The notes under the pieces: generated by a model
The model's database searches: none
What the model saw: only the letters and a program-made list of their open reading frames with translations
Told to the model about the DNA's origin: nothing
Shown here: positions 36,801 through 45,750 of the stretch, piece after piece
Numbering within the stretch: the stretch's first letter is position 1
Layout: every line of letters starts with the position of its first letter
Position numbers and translations under genes: made by a program
NCBI GenBank assembly: GCA_039916305.1
Contig: JBDSLR010000018.1
Span: 1-64,000 of the forward strand
From: JACMLD01 sp039916305
GTDB lineage: Bacteria; Bacteroidota; Bacteroidia; Chitinophagales; Chitinophagaceae
Direction: 5' to 3'
Length of the DNA: 64,000 nucleotides

Positions 36801-37230
36801 TGATTTGAAAACAATTCTTGGAGAAGAAATCGAATCTGCGCTTCATTATAGTGCGAATTTATTTTCGAGTGTGATACTTGTCAATGATAATGGAAAATTT
36901 AGCGTGAAGCGGTTGCCATTGGCGGCGCAGTTGTCAACCGGAAACGGAATACTGGTAAAAGACTTTGACAATGATGGAAAGAAAGACATACTGATAGCGG
37001 GCAATAAGTTTGATGTAGAAGTGGAAACCACGCCGGCTGACGCCTCGCCCGGTGTATTTTTAAAGGGTTTGGGCAATATGCAGTTTGAAAGCGTGAAATC
37101 TGGCCAAACTGGCTTTTTTGTTCCTTACAACGTAAAGGATATGCAGGTGGTTAAGATGAAAAATAGCTGGCGTATATTAGTAAGTTCAAACAATGATTCA
37201 CTCCGGGTATTCAGCAACTTGATAAAATGA
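33898..37230 (+). CDS. VCBS/FG-GAP repeat lipoprotein with ASPIC/UnbV domain (CRTAC1-like)
   Basis: An 1110-residue exported protein with lipobox LFACS (Cys near residue 23). Two sets of calcium-binding propeller repeats of the DxDxDG type are visible: at least seven in the N-terminal half (DINNDGLQDIYF, DFDNDGDMDLVI and others) and seven in the C-terminal half (DADQDGDLDLYV, DFDGDGDLDLFR, DIDGDGDMDIIA). Between them at about 520-605 is an ASPIC/UnbV domain (NRDGIGAKIALYYGGK, VHFGLGK, SVVITWLDHKE). The fold is that of surface propellers of the CRTAC1 type; the function in Bacteroidota is unknown, perhaps glycan or protein binding. It ends one base before the next gene. Confidence 0.9.
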   Translation: MSLSKNIAAFYFLIMGAAFLFACSGNEEARKSAEPVVFKKIPASQSGITFNNMVEEDFKRLNFDSFAYVYNGAGVGIADINNDGLQDIYFTGNDVPNKLYLNRGGMKFKDITQSAGVDGGKGWDNGVTMVDINNDGLMDIYVCKGGYRDSDEERTNLLYVNQGNLTFKEDAKKYGLDDDGYTMHAVFFDMDNDNDLDVYLSARPDSFYLGLSRMVSGKRNPPEKCRNKLYRNDSGKFVEIGKQAGIGNTFGYALSVVNADLNKDGYEDIFVSNDYADNDYMFINQKNGTFKDEIKKATNHISLFSMGADIADINNDGNEDIMVMEMLPENYKRSKVSMPRMDVEGFHAIVDSGFQKQYMHNVLHLNNGNLFFSDVSQLAGVSKTEWSWSTLLSDFDNDGNRDIFVANGYRRDLFDGDILQKQDAYIEANKYRYKSGEEMFEKGFKEFLEIYDPIKVRNYLFKNKGNLAFENVSQAWGFEDSTFSNGAAIADFDNDGDMDLVINNLDQEALLYENTTDKQNNFIELKLEGPITNRDGIGAKIALYYGGKMQQYFEQKTVRGYLSSNDPRVHFGLGKIPLIDSVVITWLDHKETVLKNIQPNQEIKVLYQSAVPAINRDPQYNPVFAETTNILSQPFVHKENNYDEYKDQVLLPHMLGRAGPFIAAGDVNKDGAEDFYVGGAAGQPGALYLQDGDLLVKKQMPVFEHDKAFEDMGALFFDADQDGDLDLYVVSGGSEFNEGSDMYHDRLYLNDGNAGFIKSVLPNTASSGSCVVALDFDGDGDLDLFRGGQVVPHGYPKPPRSYLFVNEKGKFIDRTAAIAPELAEAGMINAAIWADLNGDKKPELVIAGEWMPIKIYEYNAGTFKESAAKYGLKNTAGWWNKLIADDIDGDGDMDIIAGNLGENYKFRASVERPFEVYARDFDNNGTNDIFLAKYSGDVQVPVRGRECTSQQCPFISKKFASYLSFAESDLKTILGEEIESALHYSANLFSSVILVNDNGKFSVKRLPLAAQLSTGNGILVKDFDNDGKKDILIAGNKFDVEVETTPADASPGVFLKGLGNMQFESVKSGQTGFFVPYNVKDMQVVKMKNSWRILVSSNNDSLRVFSNLIK

Positions 37231-37231
37231 A

Positions 37232-39385
37232 ATGATTTACGTTAAGCGCCATATCAATAGCAGGGAATATAAGCTGGTCTTGCTGGCTTTTATTCTTTCA
37301 TTATTTATTTGTGCCTGCACGTCCAAAAACAGCAATCATCTTTCCGCTGCGTCCAGTCCATACCTGAAGCAGCATGCAGACAATCCTGTAAACTGGTATG
37401 AATGGGGATCGGAAGCAATGCAACGTGCAAAGCGCGAAAATAAACCTTTGCTCATTAGTATAGGATATGCTTCCTGTCACTGGTGCCACCAGATGGCAAA
37501 AGAATCTTTCATGGACACGGCTGTTGCCCGCTTCATGAATCAAAATTTTATCTGTATAAAAGTTGACCGGGAGGAGAGACCCGATATAGACAACGTGTAC
37601 AGCAATGCCTGCCAGCTTATTTCCGGCAATGCAGGCTGGCCGCTCAACGCCTTTGCTTTGCCGGATGGCAAACCATTTTTTGCAGGCACTTATTATTCCA
37701 GACAAGGATGGCTAAGTTTATTGAAACAGATTGACGCAGCCTATAAAACACAAAACAAAAAAGTGCTGCTGCAGGCGCAGGCGCTCTCCAATGGCATTGC
37801 GCAACAGGAGTTTGCTGTGCTAAGCGATAGTGCTGGAAATGGCTTTGATAAAACAGCGTACCAGCATCTTTTCAGCAATATTTATCCAAAAATGGATTTG
37901 TCGGCCGGCGGTCTAAAAGGGATGCCTAAGTTTCCTGCTCCGGCCCTTATTGAATTTTTATTGCAGTACCATTTTCTCACACATAACAAAAGCGCCCTGG
38001 ATGCTGCCACAACAACACTCAACAAAATGGCGCTTGGTGGCGTATACGATCAGGTGGGCGGCGGATTTACCCGATACGCCACCGATAGTTTGTGGCGTAT
38101 TCCCCATTTTGAAAAAATGCTGTATGCCAATGCACAGCTTATTAGCATATATGCCCATGCCTACCAGGTTACAGGAGATGAGTTCTTTAAGAAAATTGCG
38201 CAGGAAATTACTGGGTTTATTCAACGGGATTTGACAAATATCTCCGGTGGTTATTCAAGTTCTGTAAATGCGGATACGAAAGATGGCGAAGGCAGCTTTT
38301 ATACCTGGACTGCACCCGAGTTTGCCGCAGTTTTACCTGCCAATAACAGGCTTACATTATTTTACAATATTAGCAGCAATGGAAACTGGAAGGCGAAAAA
38401 AAATATACTGTATGCGTTGGCATCCCCATTGCAATTTGCCTGTGCAAATGGGATAGACCCGGTTGGTTTTAACGCGGAACTTTCTATGGCCAATAAAGCA
38501 CTGCTGGATGTGCGCAATAAGAGGGCTAAGCCAACCATTGATGATAAAGTGCTAACGTCATGGAATGCACTATTATTAGAAGGCTTTGCAGATGTATATA
38601 CAGCTTTTGGCGAAAAACATTATTTAGAGCTTGCACTTGACAATGCCCGTTTTTTGGAAAAAAGGATTTGCAGTGACGGTAAATTGTACCGGACTTATCA
38701 TGAAGGCAAGGAGCACCTGGAAGGGTTTCTTGACGATTACGCATTACTCGCAAAAGCGTATATAAAATTGTATCAAATAACATTTGATATACATTGGCTC
38801 AACTGCGCAAAATTAATCGCTCATTATGCGATCAAAAATTTCTACGAACCCAAATCAGGCATGTTCTACTACAGTGCTGTTTTATCAGACAGTAGCCTGG
38901 TACGTAAACTTGAATTGGCAGACAATGTGATGCCATCATCCAATGCAGTGATGGCCGGGGTATTGTATAAACTGGGCGTTTATTTTGATGACGAAACGTA
39001 CAGGGTGTTTTCAAAAAAAATGCTGGCAAAAATGTCAGGGCAGCTTTCAGATGGTAAAACTGAATTTTATGGGGCATGGTGTTTCCTGGCAGGTCTGTTT
39101 TCTTATGGCAGTAACGAAGTTGCCATTATGGGTAAGAACGCATTGACAAAAAATGTGTTGTTGCAGCAATCATATTTGCCGGCATCTGTTTTTATGGGAT
39201 CGGCAGCTGCTGCCAACCTTCCATTTTTGGAAGGAAAGACCCTTGGCAGCGAAACGCTCATATATATATGCAAAAATGGCACCTGTAAACGGCCTGTACC
39301 GGAGATAGCAGCTGCATTAGAAGAATTAAAAAAATGGCAGGATAGGCCTTTAAATCAAACCGGCGTGGTATTGCGCCAGGAATAA
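37232..39385 (+). CDS. DUF255 thioredoxin-fold protein (YyaL/SSP411-like), lipoprotein
   Basis: A 717-residue protein. An N-terminal hydrophobic stretch with FICAC (Cys 27 or 29) suggests lipid anchoring. The DUF255 thioredoxin-like domain covers about 37-200: the block SSPYLKQHADNPVNWYEWG, GYASCHWCHQM with the CxxC-like C82-H-W-C85, DREERPDID and GNAGWPLN. The rest is an (alpha/alpha)6-type barrel resembling N-acylglucosamine epimerase/GH-like helices (FPAPALIEFLLQ, GGVYDQVGGGFTRYATD, IPHFEKMLYANAQL, LTSWNALLLEG). The family is widely conserved but biochemically undefined. Adjacent start and stop couple it to the VCBS lipoprotein; export is unusual because relatives are commonly cytoplasmic. 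Confidence 0.88.
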   Translation: MIYVKRHINSREYKLVLLAFILSLFICACTSKNSNHLSAASSPYLKQHADNPVNWYEWGSEAMQRAKRENKPLLISIGYASCHWCHQMAKESFMDTAVARFMNQNFICIKVDREERPDIDNVYSNACQLISGNAGWPLNAFALPDGKPFFAGTYYSRQGWLSLLKQIDAAYKTQNKKVLLQAQALSNGIAQQEFAVLSDSAGNGFDKTAYQHLFSNIYPKMDLSAGGLKGMPKFPAPALIEFLLQYHFLTHNKSALDAATTTLNKMALGGVYDQVGGGFTRYATDSLWRIPHFEKMLYANAQLISIYAHAYQVTGDEFFKKIAQEITGFIQRDLTNISGGYSSSVNADTKDGEGSFYTWTAPEFAAVLPANNRLTLFYNISSNGNWKAKKNILYALASPLQFACANGIDPVGFNAELSMANKALLDVRNKRAKPTIDDKVLTSWNALLLEGFADVYTAFGEKHYLELALDNARFLEKRICSDGKLYRTYHEGKEHLEGFLDDYALLAKAYIKLYQITFDIHWLNCAKLIAHYAIKNFYEPKSGMFYYSAVLSDSSLVRKLELADNVMPSSNAVMAGVLYKLGVYFDDETYRVFSKKMLAKMSGQLSDGKTEFYGAWCFLAGLFSYGSNEVAIMGKNALTKNVLLQQSYLPASVFMGSAAAANLPFLEGKTLGSETLIYICKNGTCKRPVPEIAAALEELKKWQDRPLNQTGVVLRQE

Positions 39386-39567
39386 ATTTGAAGGATCAGC
39401 GGAGTCAATGAAATAGAAAAAGTAAAACGAAAAATTACTATAATATTTCAGAACAGATAGCAGGAGTATTGTCAGAAAAAAAATAAGCGTTGCAGTCCTG
39501 TTTGCCTGTATGTATGATGGAAGGGTGTAGAAAATAAAGCGCTTGAAAATATTTTAAAGTTGATAGA

Positions 39568-42030
39568 ATGAAACACATTGTCTGGATCTCTTTAATACTT
39601 ATATATTGTACCGTTTTTTCACAAAATAAAACTGGTTTAAAGCTCTGGTATAAACAGCCTTCAGGAAAAATTTGGGAAAATGCATTACCCATTGGAAATG
39701 GAAGATTGGGAGCAATGATATACGGAAATGTGGAAAAAGAAATAGTTCAGCTAAACGAACATACATTATGGAGCGGTGGCCCTAACCGGAATGACAACCC
39801 TTTGGCCTTGGATTCGATGACTGAGATACGGCGGCTGATTTTTGAAGGGAGGCAAAAAGAAGCTGAACAACTGGCTAACAGAGTTATTATAAGTAAAAAA
39901 TCCCAGGGCCAGATGTTTGAACCTGGCGGCGAACTTCAACTGGTTTTTAAAGGCCATGATAAATATGCAGATTATTACCGGGAGCTGGATATTGAAAAAG
40001 CGGTTACAAAAACCTCCTACAAAGTGGATGACATCACTTACACTAGAGAGGCGCTGGCATCTTTGCCAGATCGGGTGGTTATCTTGCATTTAACGGCAAG
40101 CAAGCCAAAAAGCATCTCATTTGCAGCTTTTTATATGGCAGGCATGCCAGGGGCATTGATTAAAACAAACACTGCAAAACAATTAACTTTTGCAGGCACA
40201 ACCATTGACCATGAGGGTGTAAAAGGAATGGTGAAGTATAAAGGTATTGTGCAATTTGTACCCAAAGGCGGTGCTGTGTCTTTCACCGATACATCTATTA
40301 TTGTAAACAATGCAGATGAGGTTACCATTTATATATCCATCGCTACCAGTTTTAATAATTATGACGATGTAAGTGGTGATGAAAATGAAAGAACAGAAAG
40401 ATATCTTACCAACGCAGTAAAAAAGACATTTCCAACAATTTTAAAAGCGCATATACAAGCTTATCAGCACTATTTTAACCGTGTAAAGCTGTACCTGGGT
40501 GAGGGTGCCGCTTCAGACTTACCGACTGATGAACGGTTGAGAAATTTTACCGCCAGTAATGATCCGGCTTTTGCTGCGCTTTATTTTCAATATGGAAGAT
40601 ATCTTTTGATAGCAGCTTCTCAGCCTGGCGGCCAGGCGGCCAATCTTCAGGGGATATGGAATAACAAAATGCGTCCGCCCTGGGACAGCAAGTATACAAT
40701 CAATATTAATGCTGAAATGAATTACTGGCCTGCAGAAAAAACTAATTTATCCGAGTTGCATGAACCGTTTTTGCAGATGGTAAAAGATATGGCGGTAACA
40801 GGGCATCAAACAGCTAAAGATATGTATGGCACCAGGGGTTGGATGGCACACCACAATACTGATATCTGGCGTACAACCGGTGCGGTTGACGGTGCTTTCT
40901 GGGGCGCCTGGATAAATGGTGGAGGCTGGCCTATACAGCATTTATGGGAGCATTACTTATATACAGGTGATAAAAAATTCCTGAGGGCTGTGTATCCTGT
41001 AATAAAAGGTGCTGCATTGTTTTATGCTGATTTTTTAATAGAAGACCCTACCCACCACTGGCTGGTGATATGCCCGGATATGTCGCCCGAAAATGCCCCG
41101 AAAGCCCACCAGGGATCATCCCTGGATGCTGGTGTAACCATGACCAACCAGATTATATTCGACGTGTTCAGCAACGCAGCTAGAGCCGCTTCGATACTTA
41201 ACAAAGACAAGACTTTTGCAGACTCCTTGCTGGATTTGCGGAACCGGCTTTCACCAATGCACATCGGCCAATATGGACAATTACAGGAATGGTTAGACGA
41301 TATAGACGATCCAAAAGATAACCACCGTCATATTTCTCACCTGTATGGATTGTTTCCTTCCAACCAGATTTCAGCCTATCGTACTCCCCAATTATACAGC
41401 GCTGCAAAAAATACCCTCATTCAGCGGGGCGATATATCAACCGGCTGGAGCATGGGATGGAAAGTTAACTGGTGGGCCAAAATGCAGGATGGTAATCATG
41501 CGTACAAGCTGATACAAAACCAGCTTACCGCGGTTGGTACTATAGAAGGTGGTGGAGGAACTTACAATAATCTTTTTGACGCACATGCCCCCTTTCAGAT
41601 AGATGGTAATTTTGGATGTACGTCTGGCATTGCAGAAATGCTGATGCAAAGCGATGATGGGTTGATAAACCTGTTGCCGGCATTGCCCGATGTATGGCGT
41701 AAGGCTGGCCGTGTTGCTGGCTTGAGGGCAAGAGGTGGCTTCGAAATAGTGGATATGCAATGGAAAGAAGGAAAACTGGTAAAACTTATCGTTAAATCTG
41801 CGCTGGGGGGCAATCTCCGCTTACGCGTTCCAAATAAAATAAAACTACAAACAGGAATGGGACTCGCGGAAGCGGTTGGTGAAAACAAAAATCCTTTTTA
41901 CCAGGTTGAAAAAACCCCTGCACCGGTCATTGCTGAAAACGCCCTAATTAACCCTTCATTATTAAACGAAACTTTTGTGTATGATTTACCGGTTCAACCC
42001 GGCCGGATGTATACTTTGATAACAAAATAA
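39568..42030 (+). CDS. Glycoside hydrolase family 95 (alpha-L-fucosidase / alpha-L-galactosidase type)
   Basis: An 820-residue exported enzyme with a signal peptide ending near VFSQN. The N-terminal beta-sandwich begins LWYKQPSGKIWENALPIGNG and EHTLWSGGPNRN, diagnostic for GH95. The (alpha/alpha)6 barrel has NLQGIWNNKMRPPWDSKYT and NINAEMNYWPAE, a probable general acid Glu in DMSPENAP, HISHLYGLFPSNQI and a probable base Asp in QIDGNFGCTSGIAEML. GH95 enzymes invert and release alpha-1,2-L-fucose or, in xylan loci of gut Bacteroides, alpha-L-galactose from complex xylan side chains. The neighbouring xylan enzymes favour the second possibility, but this is inference. It lies 182 bases after the DUF255 gene, so a separate promoter is possible. 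Confidence 0.93.
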   Translation: MKHIVWISLILIYCTVFSQNKTGLKLWYKQPSGKIWENALPIGNGRLGAMIYGNVEKEIVQLNEHTLWSGGPNRNDNPLALDSMTEIRRLIFEGRQKEAEQLANRVIISKKSQGQMFEPGGELQLVFKGHDKYADYYRELDIEKAVTKTSYKVDDITYTREALASLPDRVVILHLTASKPKSISFAAFYMAGMPGALIKTNTAKQLTFAGTTIDHEGVKGMVKYKGIVQFVPKGGAVSFTDTSIIVNNADEVTIYISIATSFNNYDDVSGDENERTERYLTNAVKKTFPTILKAHIQAYQHYFNRVKLYLGEGAASDLPTDERLRNFTASNDPAFAALYFQYGRYLLIAASQPGGQAANLQGIWNNKMRPPWDSKYTININAEMNYWPAEKTNLSELHEPFLQMVKDMAVTGHQTAKDMYGTRGWMAHHNTDIWRTTGAVDGAFWGAWINGGGWPIQHLWEHYLYTGDKKFLRAVYPVIKGAALFYADFLIEDPTHHWLVICPDMSPENAPKAHQGSSLDAGVTMTNQIIFDVFSNAARAASILNKDKTFADSLLDLRNRLSPMHIGQYGQLQEWLDDIDDPKDNHRHISHLYGLFPSNQISAYRTPQLYSAAKNTLIQRGDISTGWSMGWKVNWWAKMQDGNHAYKLIQNQLTAVGTIEGGGGTYNNLFDAHAPFQIDGNFGCTSGIAEMLMQSDDGLINLLPALPDVWRKAGRVAGLRARGGFEIVDMQWKEGKLVKLIVKSALGGNLRLRVPNKIKLQTGMGLAEAVGENKNPFYQVEKTPAPVIAENALINPSLLNETFVYDLPVQPGRMYTLITK

Positions 42031-42061
42031 ATTAGAAGTCAACCATCTAAAGTAAAAAAAA

Positions 42062-43180
42062 ATGAAAATTAAATTTTTATCGATTGTAGTAGCCATGTCT
42101 TTGCTTGCCGGATCGGCCATTGCACAAACACCGCCTGCTGCTCTGCAAGATTTCAAACCTTCTTCTTTAAATCAGCCAGGACAGGAATATCCACAGGTAA
42201 ATTCACAGGGTTATGCCAGGTTTAAAATCATAGCGCCCTCAGCAGACAGTGTGCGGGTAAGCCTGGGTTTAGGTGGCAGGGGCGGTACCAAACTTGAAAA
42301 AGCCGAAGATGGCTCCTGGATGGGTACCACAGAAGGGCCAATGGATGAAGGATTTCATTATTACAACGTAAGAATTGACGGCGGTAAATTTAATGACCCC
42401 GGCGCTAAAAATTACTTCGGGTCTGTTCGCTGGGAAAGCGGCATTGAAATACCTGCGCATGACCAGGAGTTTTATGCATTAAAAAATGTTCCGCACGGTA
42501 ATGTGCAGCAAATACTATTTCCCTCACCGAGCACTGGTACCTCCCGCCGTGCTTTTGTATATACCCCGCCCGGTTATAATAAAGACACAAAAACAAAATA
42601 CCCCGTGCTCTATTTGCAGCATGGCTGGGGAGAAGATGAAACGGCGTGGAGTAACCAGGGACACGCCAATTTGATTATGGATAACCTGATTGCACAGGGA
42701 CAGACCAAACCGTTTCTCATTGTTATGACCTATGGAATGACCAATGAAATTAAATGGGGTGGCATGAAAGATTTTAAAATAGATTCTTTTCAAACGGTGC
42801 TCGTTAACGAATTGATTCCTTATGTAGACGCCAATTTCCGAACCATGGCGACGCCGTCTCAACGTGCCATGGCCGGTCTTTCAATGGGCGGCATGGAAAC
42901 AAAAACCATTACACTTAATAAGCCCGATGTTTTTGCTTACTACGGTTTATTAAGCGGAGGTACTTATGCTCCAGCAGATATCAAAGACAAATCAAAAGTG
43001 AAACTTATCTTTATTAGTTGTGGCAGCAAAGAAAGACCCGATGGCGTAAAGAATGCAGTGCTGGCATTAAAAGAAGCCGGCTACAATGCGGTTTCCTATA
43101 TTTCTGAAAATACGGCGCATGAATTTCTTACCTGGCGCCGCAGTTTACATGAAATGGCGCCCCTGCTGTTTAAAAACTAA
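42062..43180 (+). CDS. CE1-type esterase with N-terminal E-set (CBM48-like) domain, copy 1
   Basis: A 372-residue secreted carbohydrate esterase; signal peptide ends near SAIAQT. Residues about 40-130 form an immunoglobulin-like early-set domain of the CBM48 type (PQVNSQGYARFKIIAPSA, DEGFHYYNVRIDG). The alpha/beta-hydrolase follows, with HGWGEDETAW, nucleophile S274 in GLSMGG and catalytic His353 in TAHEFLTWRR. This E-set plus CE1 layout is typical of feruloyl and acetyl-xylan esterases in Bacteroidota xylan loci. First of three related proteins in this locus; start ATG gives a clean signal peptide. Confidence 0.92.
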   Translation: MKIKFLSIVVAMSLLAGSAIAQTPPAALQDFKPSSLNQPGQEYPQVNSQGYARFKIIAPSADSVRVSLGLGGRGGTKLEKAEDGSWMGTTEGPMDEGFHYYNVRIDGGKFNDPGAKNYFGSVRWESGIEIPAHDQEFYALKNVPHGNVQQILFPSPSTGTSRRAFVYTPPGYNKDTKTKYPVLYLQHGWGEDETAWSNQGHANLIMDNLIAQGQTKPFLIVMTYGMTNEIKWGGMKDFKIDSFQTVLVNELIPYVDANFRTMATPSQRAMAGLSMGGMETKTITLNKPDVFAYYGLLSGGTYAPADIKDKSKVKLIFISCGSKERPDGVKNAVLALKEAGYNAVSYISENTAHEFLTWRRSLHEMAPLLFKN

Positions 43181-43242
43181 TCTATCATAAGAATGTTGCT
43201 GTATTATTTAAATTATTAATTGTCTCTGTAAGAATTTATAAA

Positions 43243-44418
43243 ATGAAATACTGTATTTCAATCATTGTTTCAGCAATTATTTTTTTTAATACTGGTTCAC
43301 TTGCGCAAACAGGCCAGTCGGTTGCTGTTGACGATTTTAAACCGGCCGTTACCAATCAGCCCGGCAGGCAATTTCCGCAGGTAAATTCGGAAGGGCGGGT
43401 CAGGGCCAGCATCGCTGCACTGCAGGCAATTAAAGTACAGCTGGATATTGGCGGCAAAAAATATGATATGGTGAAAGATGAAAAAGGTGTGTGGACTGGT
43501 GAATCATTACCGCAGGATGAGGGATTTCATTATTATCAATTAAATATTGATGGTGCTGCGGTGCCAGATCCCGGCAGCAATACCTTTTATGGAGCCGGCC
43601 GCACAGGCAGTGGAATTGAAATACCTGCCTCCGATAAAGAATTTTATGCATTGAAAGATGTGCCGCATGGTTTACTGAGTGAGAATATCTATTTTTCCAA
43701 ACGCACCAGTATGTGGCGACGTTGTTTTGTATATACGCCAGCCAGTTACCTGGCTGAAACAAAAGCCCGTTTCCCGGTTTTATACCTGCAGCACGGAAGT
43801 TTTGAGGATGAAACAGGATGGGCGGTTCAGGGTAAGGCGAATCTTATCCTTGACAACCTGATTGCAGAGAAAAGAGCAGTGCCCATGATTATCGTCATAG
43901 ATAACGGGTACGCTTATAAACCCTATGGAACTGCCACGCCGGATGATAAGGGCCGTCCGGTATCAATTTTTGAGGAAGTGATGATCAATGAAATCATCCC
44001 GATGATTGATGCCAGGTTCAGGACCATTGCAAACAGGGAACACCGTGCCATTGCAGGGCTGTCAATGGGTGCTAATCAAACCATGCGGATTGTTATGAAT
44101 AACCAGGATAAATTTTCTCACTATGGCGGTTTTAGCGGCACATCCAATTATCCAAGTGAAGAGCCAGTAGATCCTGTTATGTTCCTGGATGGAAAATTTA
44201 AAGATGGGGCATCAGTCAATAAAAAGTTTACGGTGTTTTGGTTAGGACTTGGTACCAAAGAGCCAAAGCCATTCCCGGGTTCCGTGGGTGCCTTCAGGGC
44301 GATGCTGGATAGACAGGGCATCAAACATATTTACTATGAATCGCCGGGTACCGGTCACGAGTGGCTAACCTGGAGAAGGGATTTGAAACAATATGCCAGT
44401 TTAATTTTTAAACAGTAA
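43243..44418 (+). CDS. CE1-type esterase with N-terminal E-set domain, copy 2
   Basis: A 391-residue paralogue of the preceding esterase with the same order: signal peptide (cleavage near SLAQT), E-set domain (PQVNSEGRVRASI, DEGFHYYQLNIDG), then an alpha/beta-hydrolase with HGSFEDETGW, nucleophile S274 in GLSMGAN and His in GTGHEWLTWRRDL. The oxyanion-side sequence differs (GLSMGA rather than GLSMGG), and there is an extra loop with YKPYGTATPDDKGRP, so substrate preference probably differs from copy 1, for example feruloyl against acetyl. It ends one base before the GH8 gene. Confidence 0.92.
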   Translation: MKYCISIIVSAIIFFNTGSLAQTGQSVAVDDFKPAVTNQPGRQFPQVNSEGRVRASIAALQAIKVQLDIGGKKYDMVKDEKGVWTGESLPQDEGFHYYQLNIDGAAVPDPGSNTFYGAGRTGSGIEIPASDKEFYALKDVPHGLLSENIYFSKRTSMWRRCFVYTPASYLAETKARFPVLYLQHGSFEDETGWAVQGKANLILDNLIAEKRAVPMIIVIDNGYAYKPYGTATPDDKGRPVSIFEEVMINEIIPMIDARFRTIANREHRAIAGLSMGANQTMRIVMNNQDKFSHYGGFSGTSNYPSEEPVDPVMFLDGKFKDGASVNKKFTVFWLGLGTKEPKPFPGSVGAFRAMLDRQGIKHIYYESPGTGHEWLTWRRDLKQYASLIFKQ

Positions 44419-44419
44419 A

Positions 44420-45727
44420 ATGAAAATAGAAAAATGTATGTATAGGTTGGTTAAAAGCAACTATTGTTTGCTGTTTATGCCTGCTTTTTTCTTGTTAATA
44501 ACTGCGTCAAACCTGGTTGCCCAAAATAAAAAAAGCAGCAGTGGCCATGCTGCTGCTTTTCAATCGGGCCGGTACCGGAATGTATTTGCCGAGGCTGGTT
44601 ATAACCAATCTGCTATAGACGAGAAAGTTGATAAAGCGTATAAAGATCTTTTTGAAGGCCCGCAGCGCATATATTTTGAAGTGGGCGACTCAATGGGTTA
44701 TGTGTCTGACTTGAAAAATCACGATGCCAGATCAGAAGGGCTTTCATACGGAATGATGGTGGCCGTACAGCTTAACAAGAAAAATGTATTTGACAGGATA
44801 TGGAGATGGTCTAAAAAATATATACAACACCAGGACGGACCAAGAGAAGCATATTTTGCGTGGAGTATTAACCCGGCAACCATGAAAAAGAATTCAGAAG
44901 GCTCCGCTTCTGACGGGGAGTTATATTTTGTAACCAGTTTATTATTTGCGGCTAACCGATGGGGCAATCATACAGGTATTGATTACTATGCAGAAGCCAG
45001 GAGAATTTTGGATAACATGTGGAGGAAAGATGGAACCGGCAATATTTTCAACGTAATCAACACCCAACACAGGCAGATTAGCTTTGTGCCGGAGGGCAAC
45101 GGTTATACCTGGACGGATCCTTCCTATCACCTGCCCGCATTTATGGAAACCTGGGCATTGTATGCAAATGATGGCCATGAACAGTTTTACAAAGAATGTG
45201 CAGATACTTCCCGGGCGTATTTGCAAAGGGCGTGTCACCCGGTTACGGGCTTAAATCCTGATTACAGTGAGTTCAGCGGAGCACCGCATAACACCAGGTG
45301 GATACCTGTTGCATTCCGTTACGATTCCTGGAGGGTGCCCATGAACATAGCGATGGATTATAACTGGTTTGGAAAAGATAAAGTATGGCAGCAACAATAT
45401 GCACAGCGCATACAAAAATTTTTCCGTTCACAGGGCATTACCACATTCGGAGATCAGTTTAACCTGGATGGAACCAGGCCTGACTCAATTTTGCAGGCAG
45501 GCGGATTTAAAAAGTTAAGACATTCCATTGGACTGCTGGCTACGGTTGCTTCCACTTCACTTATTAACAAAGAAAAAAGCGGTAACGCCTTCATCAGTGA
45601 ATTGTGGAATGCCAGGCTGGAGCCGTATGAAGATGGGTATTTTGATCCTTATTATGACGGATTATTGTACCTGTTCAGCTTACTGCATTTAAGTGGCGAA
45701 TACCAGATTATACAACCTGTAAAATAA
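44420..45727 (+). CDS. Glycoside hydrolase family 8 (reducing-end exo-oligoxylanase type)
   Basis: A 435-residue secreted enzyme with a signal peptide ending near NLVAQN. The (alpha/alpha)6 barrel carries the GH8 residues: general acid E106 in ARSEGLSYGMM, D165 in SASDGELYF and base D302 in FRYDSWRVPMN, matching the pattern of the reducing-end xylose-releasing exo-oligoxylanase from Bacillus halodurans (established family knowledge). Length and loops fit the oligosaccharide-acting group better than endo-glucanases. It gives the clearest hint that the backbone degraded by the locus is xylan. ATG 1 base after the preceding stop. Confidence 0.92.
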   Translation: MKIEKCMYRLVKSNYCLLFMPAFFLLITASNLVAQNKKSSSGHAAAFQSGRYRNVFAEAGYNQSAIDEKVDKAYKDLFEGPQRIYFEVGDSMGYVSDLKNHDARSEGLSYGMMVAVQLNKKNVFDRIWRWSKKYIQHQDGPREAYFAWSINPATMKKNSEGSASDGELYFVTSLLFAANRWGNHTGIDYYAEARRILDNMWRKDGTGNIFNVINTQHRQISFVPEGNGYTWTDPSYHLPAFMETWALYANDGHEQFYKECADTSRAYLQRACHPVTGLNPDYSEFSGAPHNTRWIPVAFRYDSWRVPMNIAMDYNWFGKDKVWQQQYAQRIQKFFRSQGITTFGDQFNLDGTRPDSILQAGGFKKLRHSIGLLATVASTSLINKEKSGNAFISELWNARLEPYEDGYFDPYYDGLLYLFSLLHLSGEYQIIQPVK

Positions 45728-45750
45728 CCAGCCATAAAGATTTATAATAT

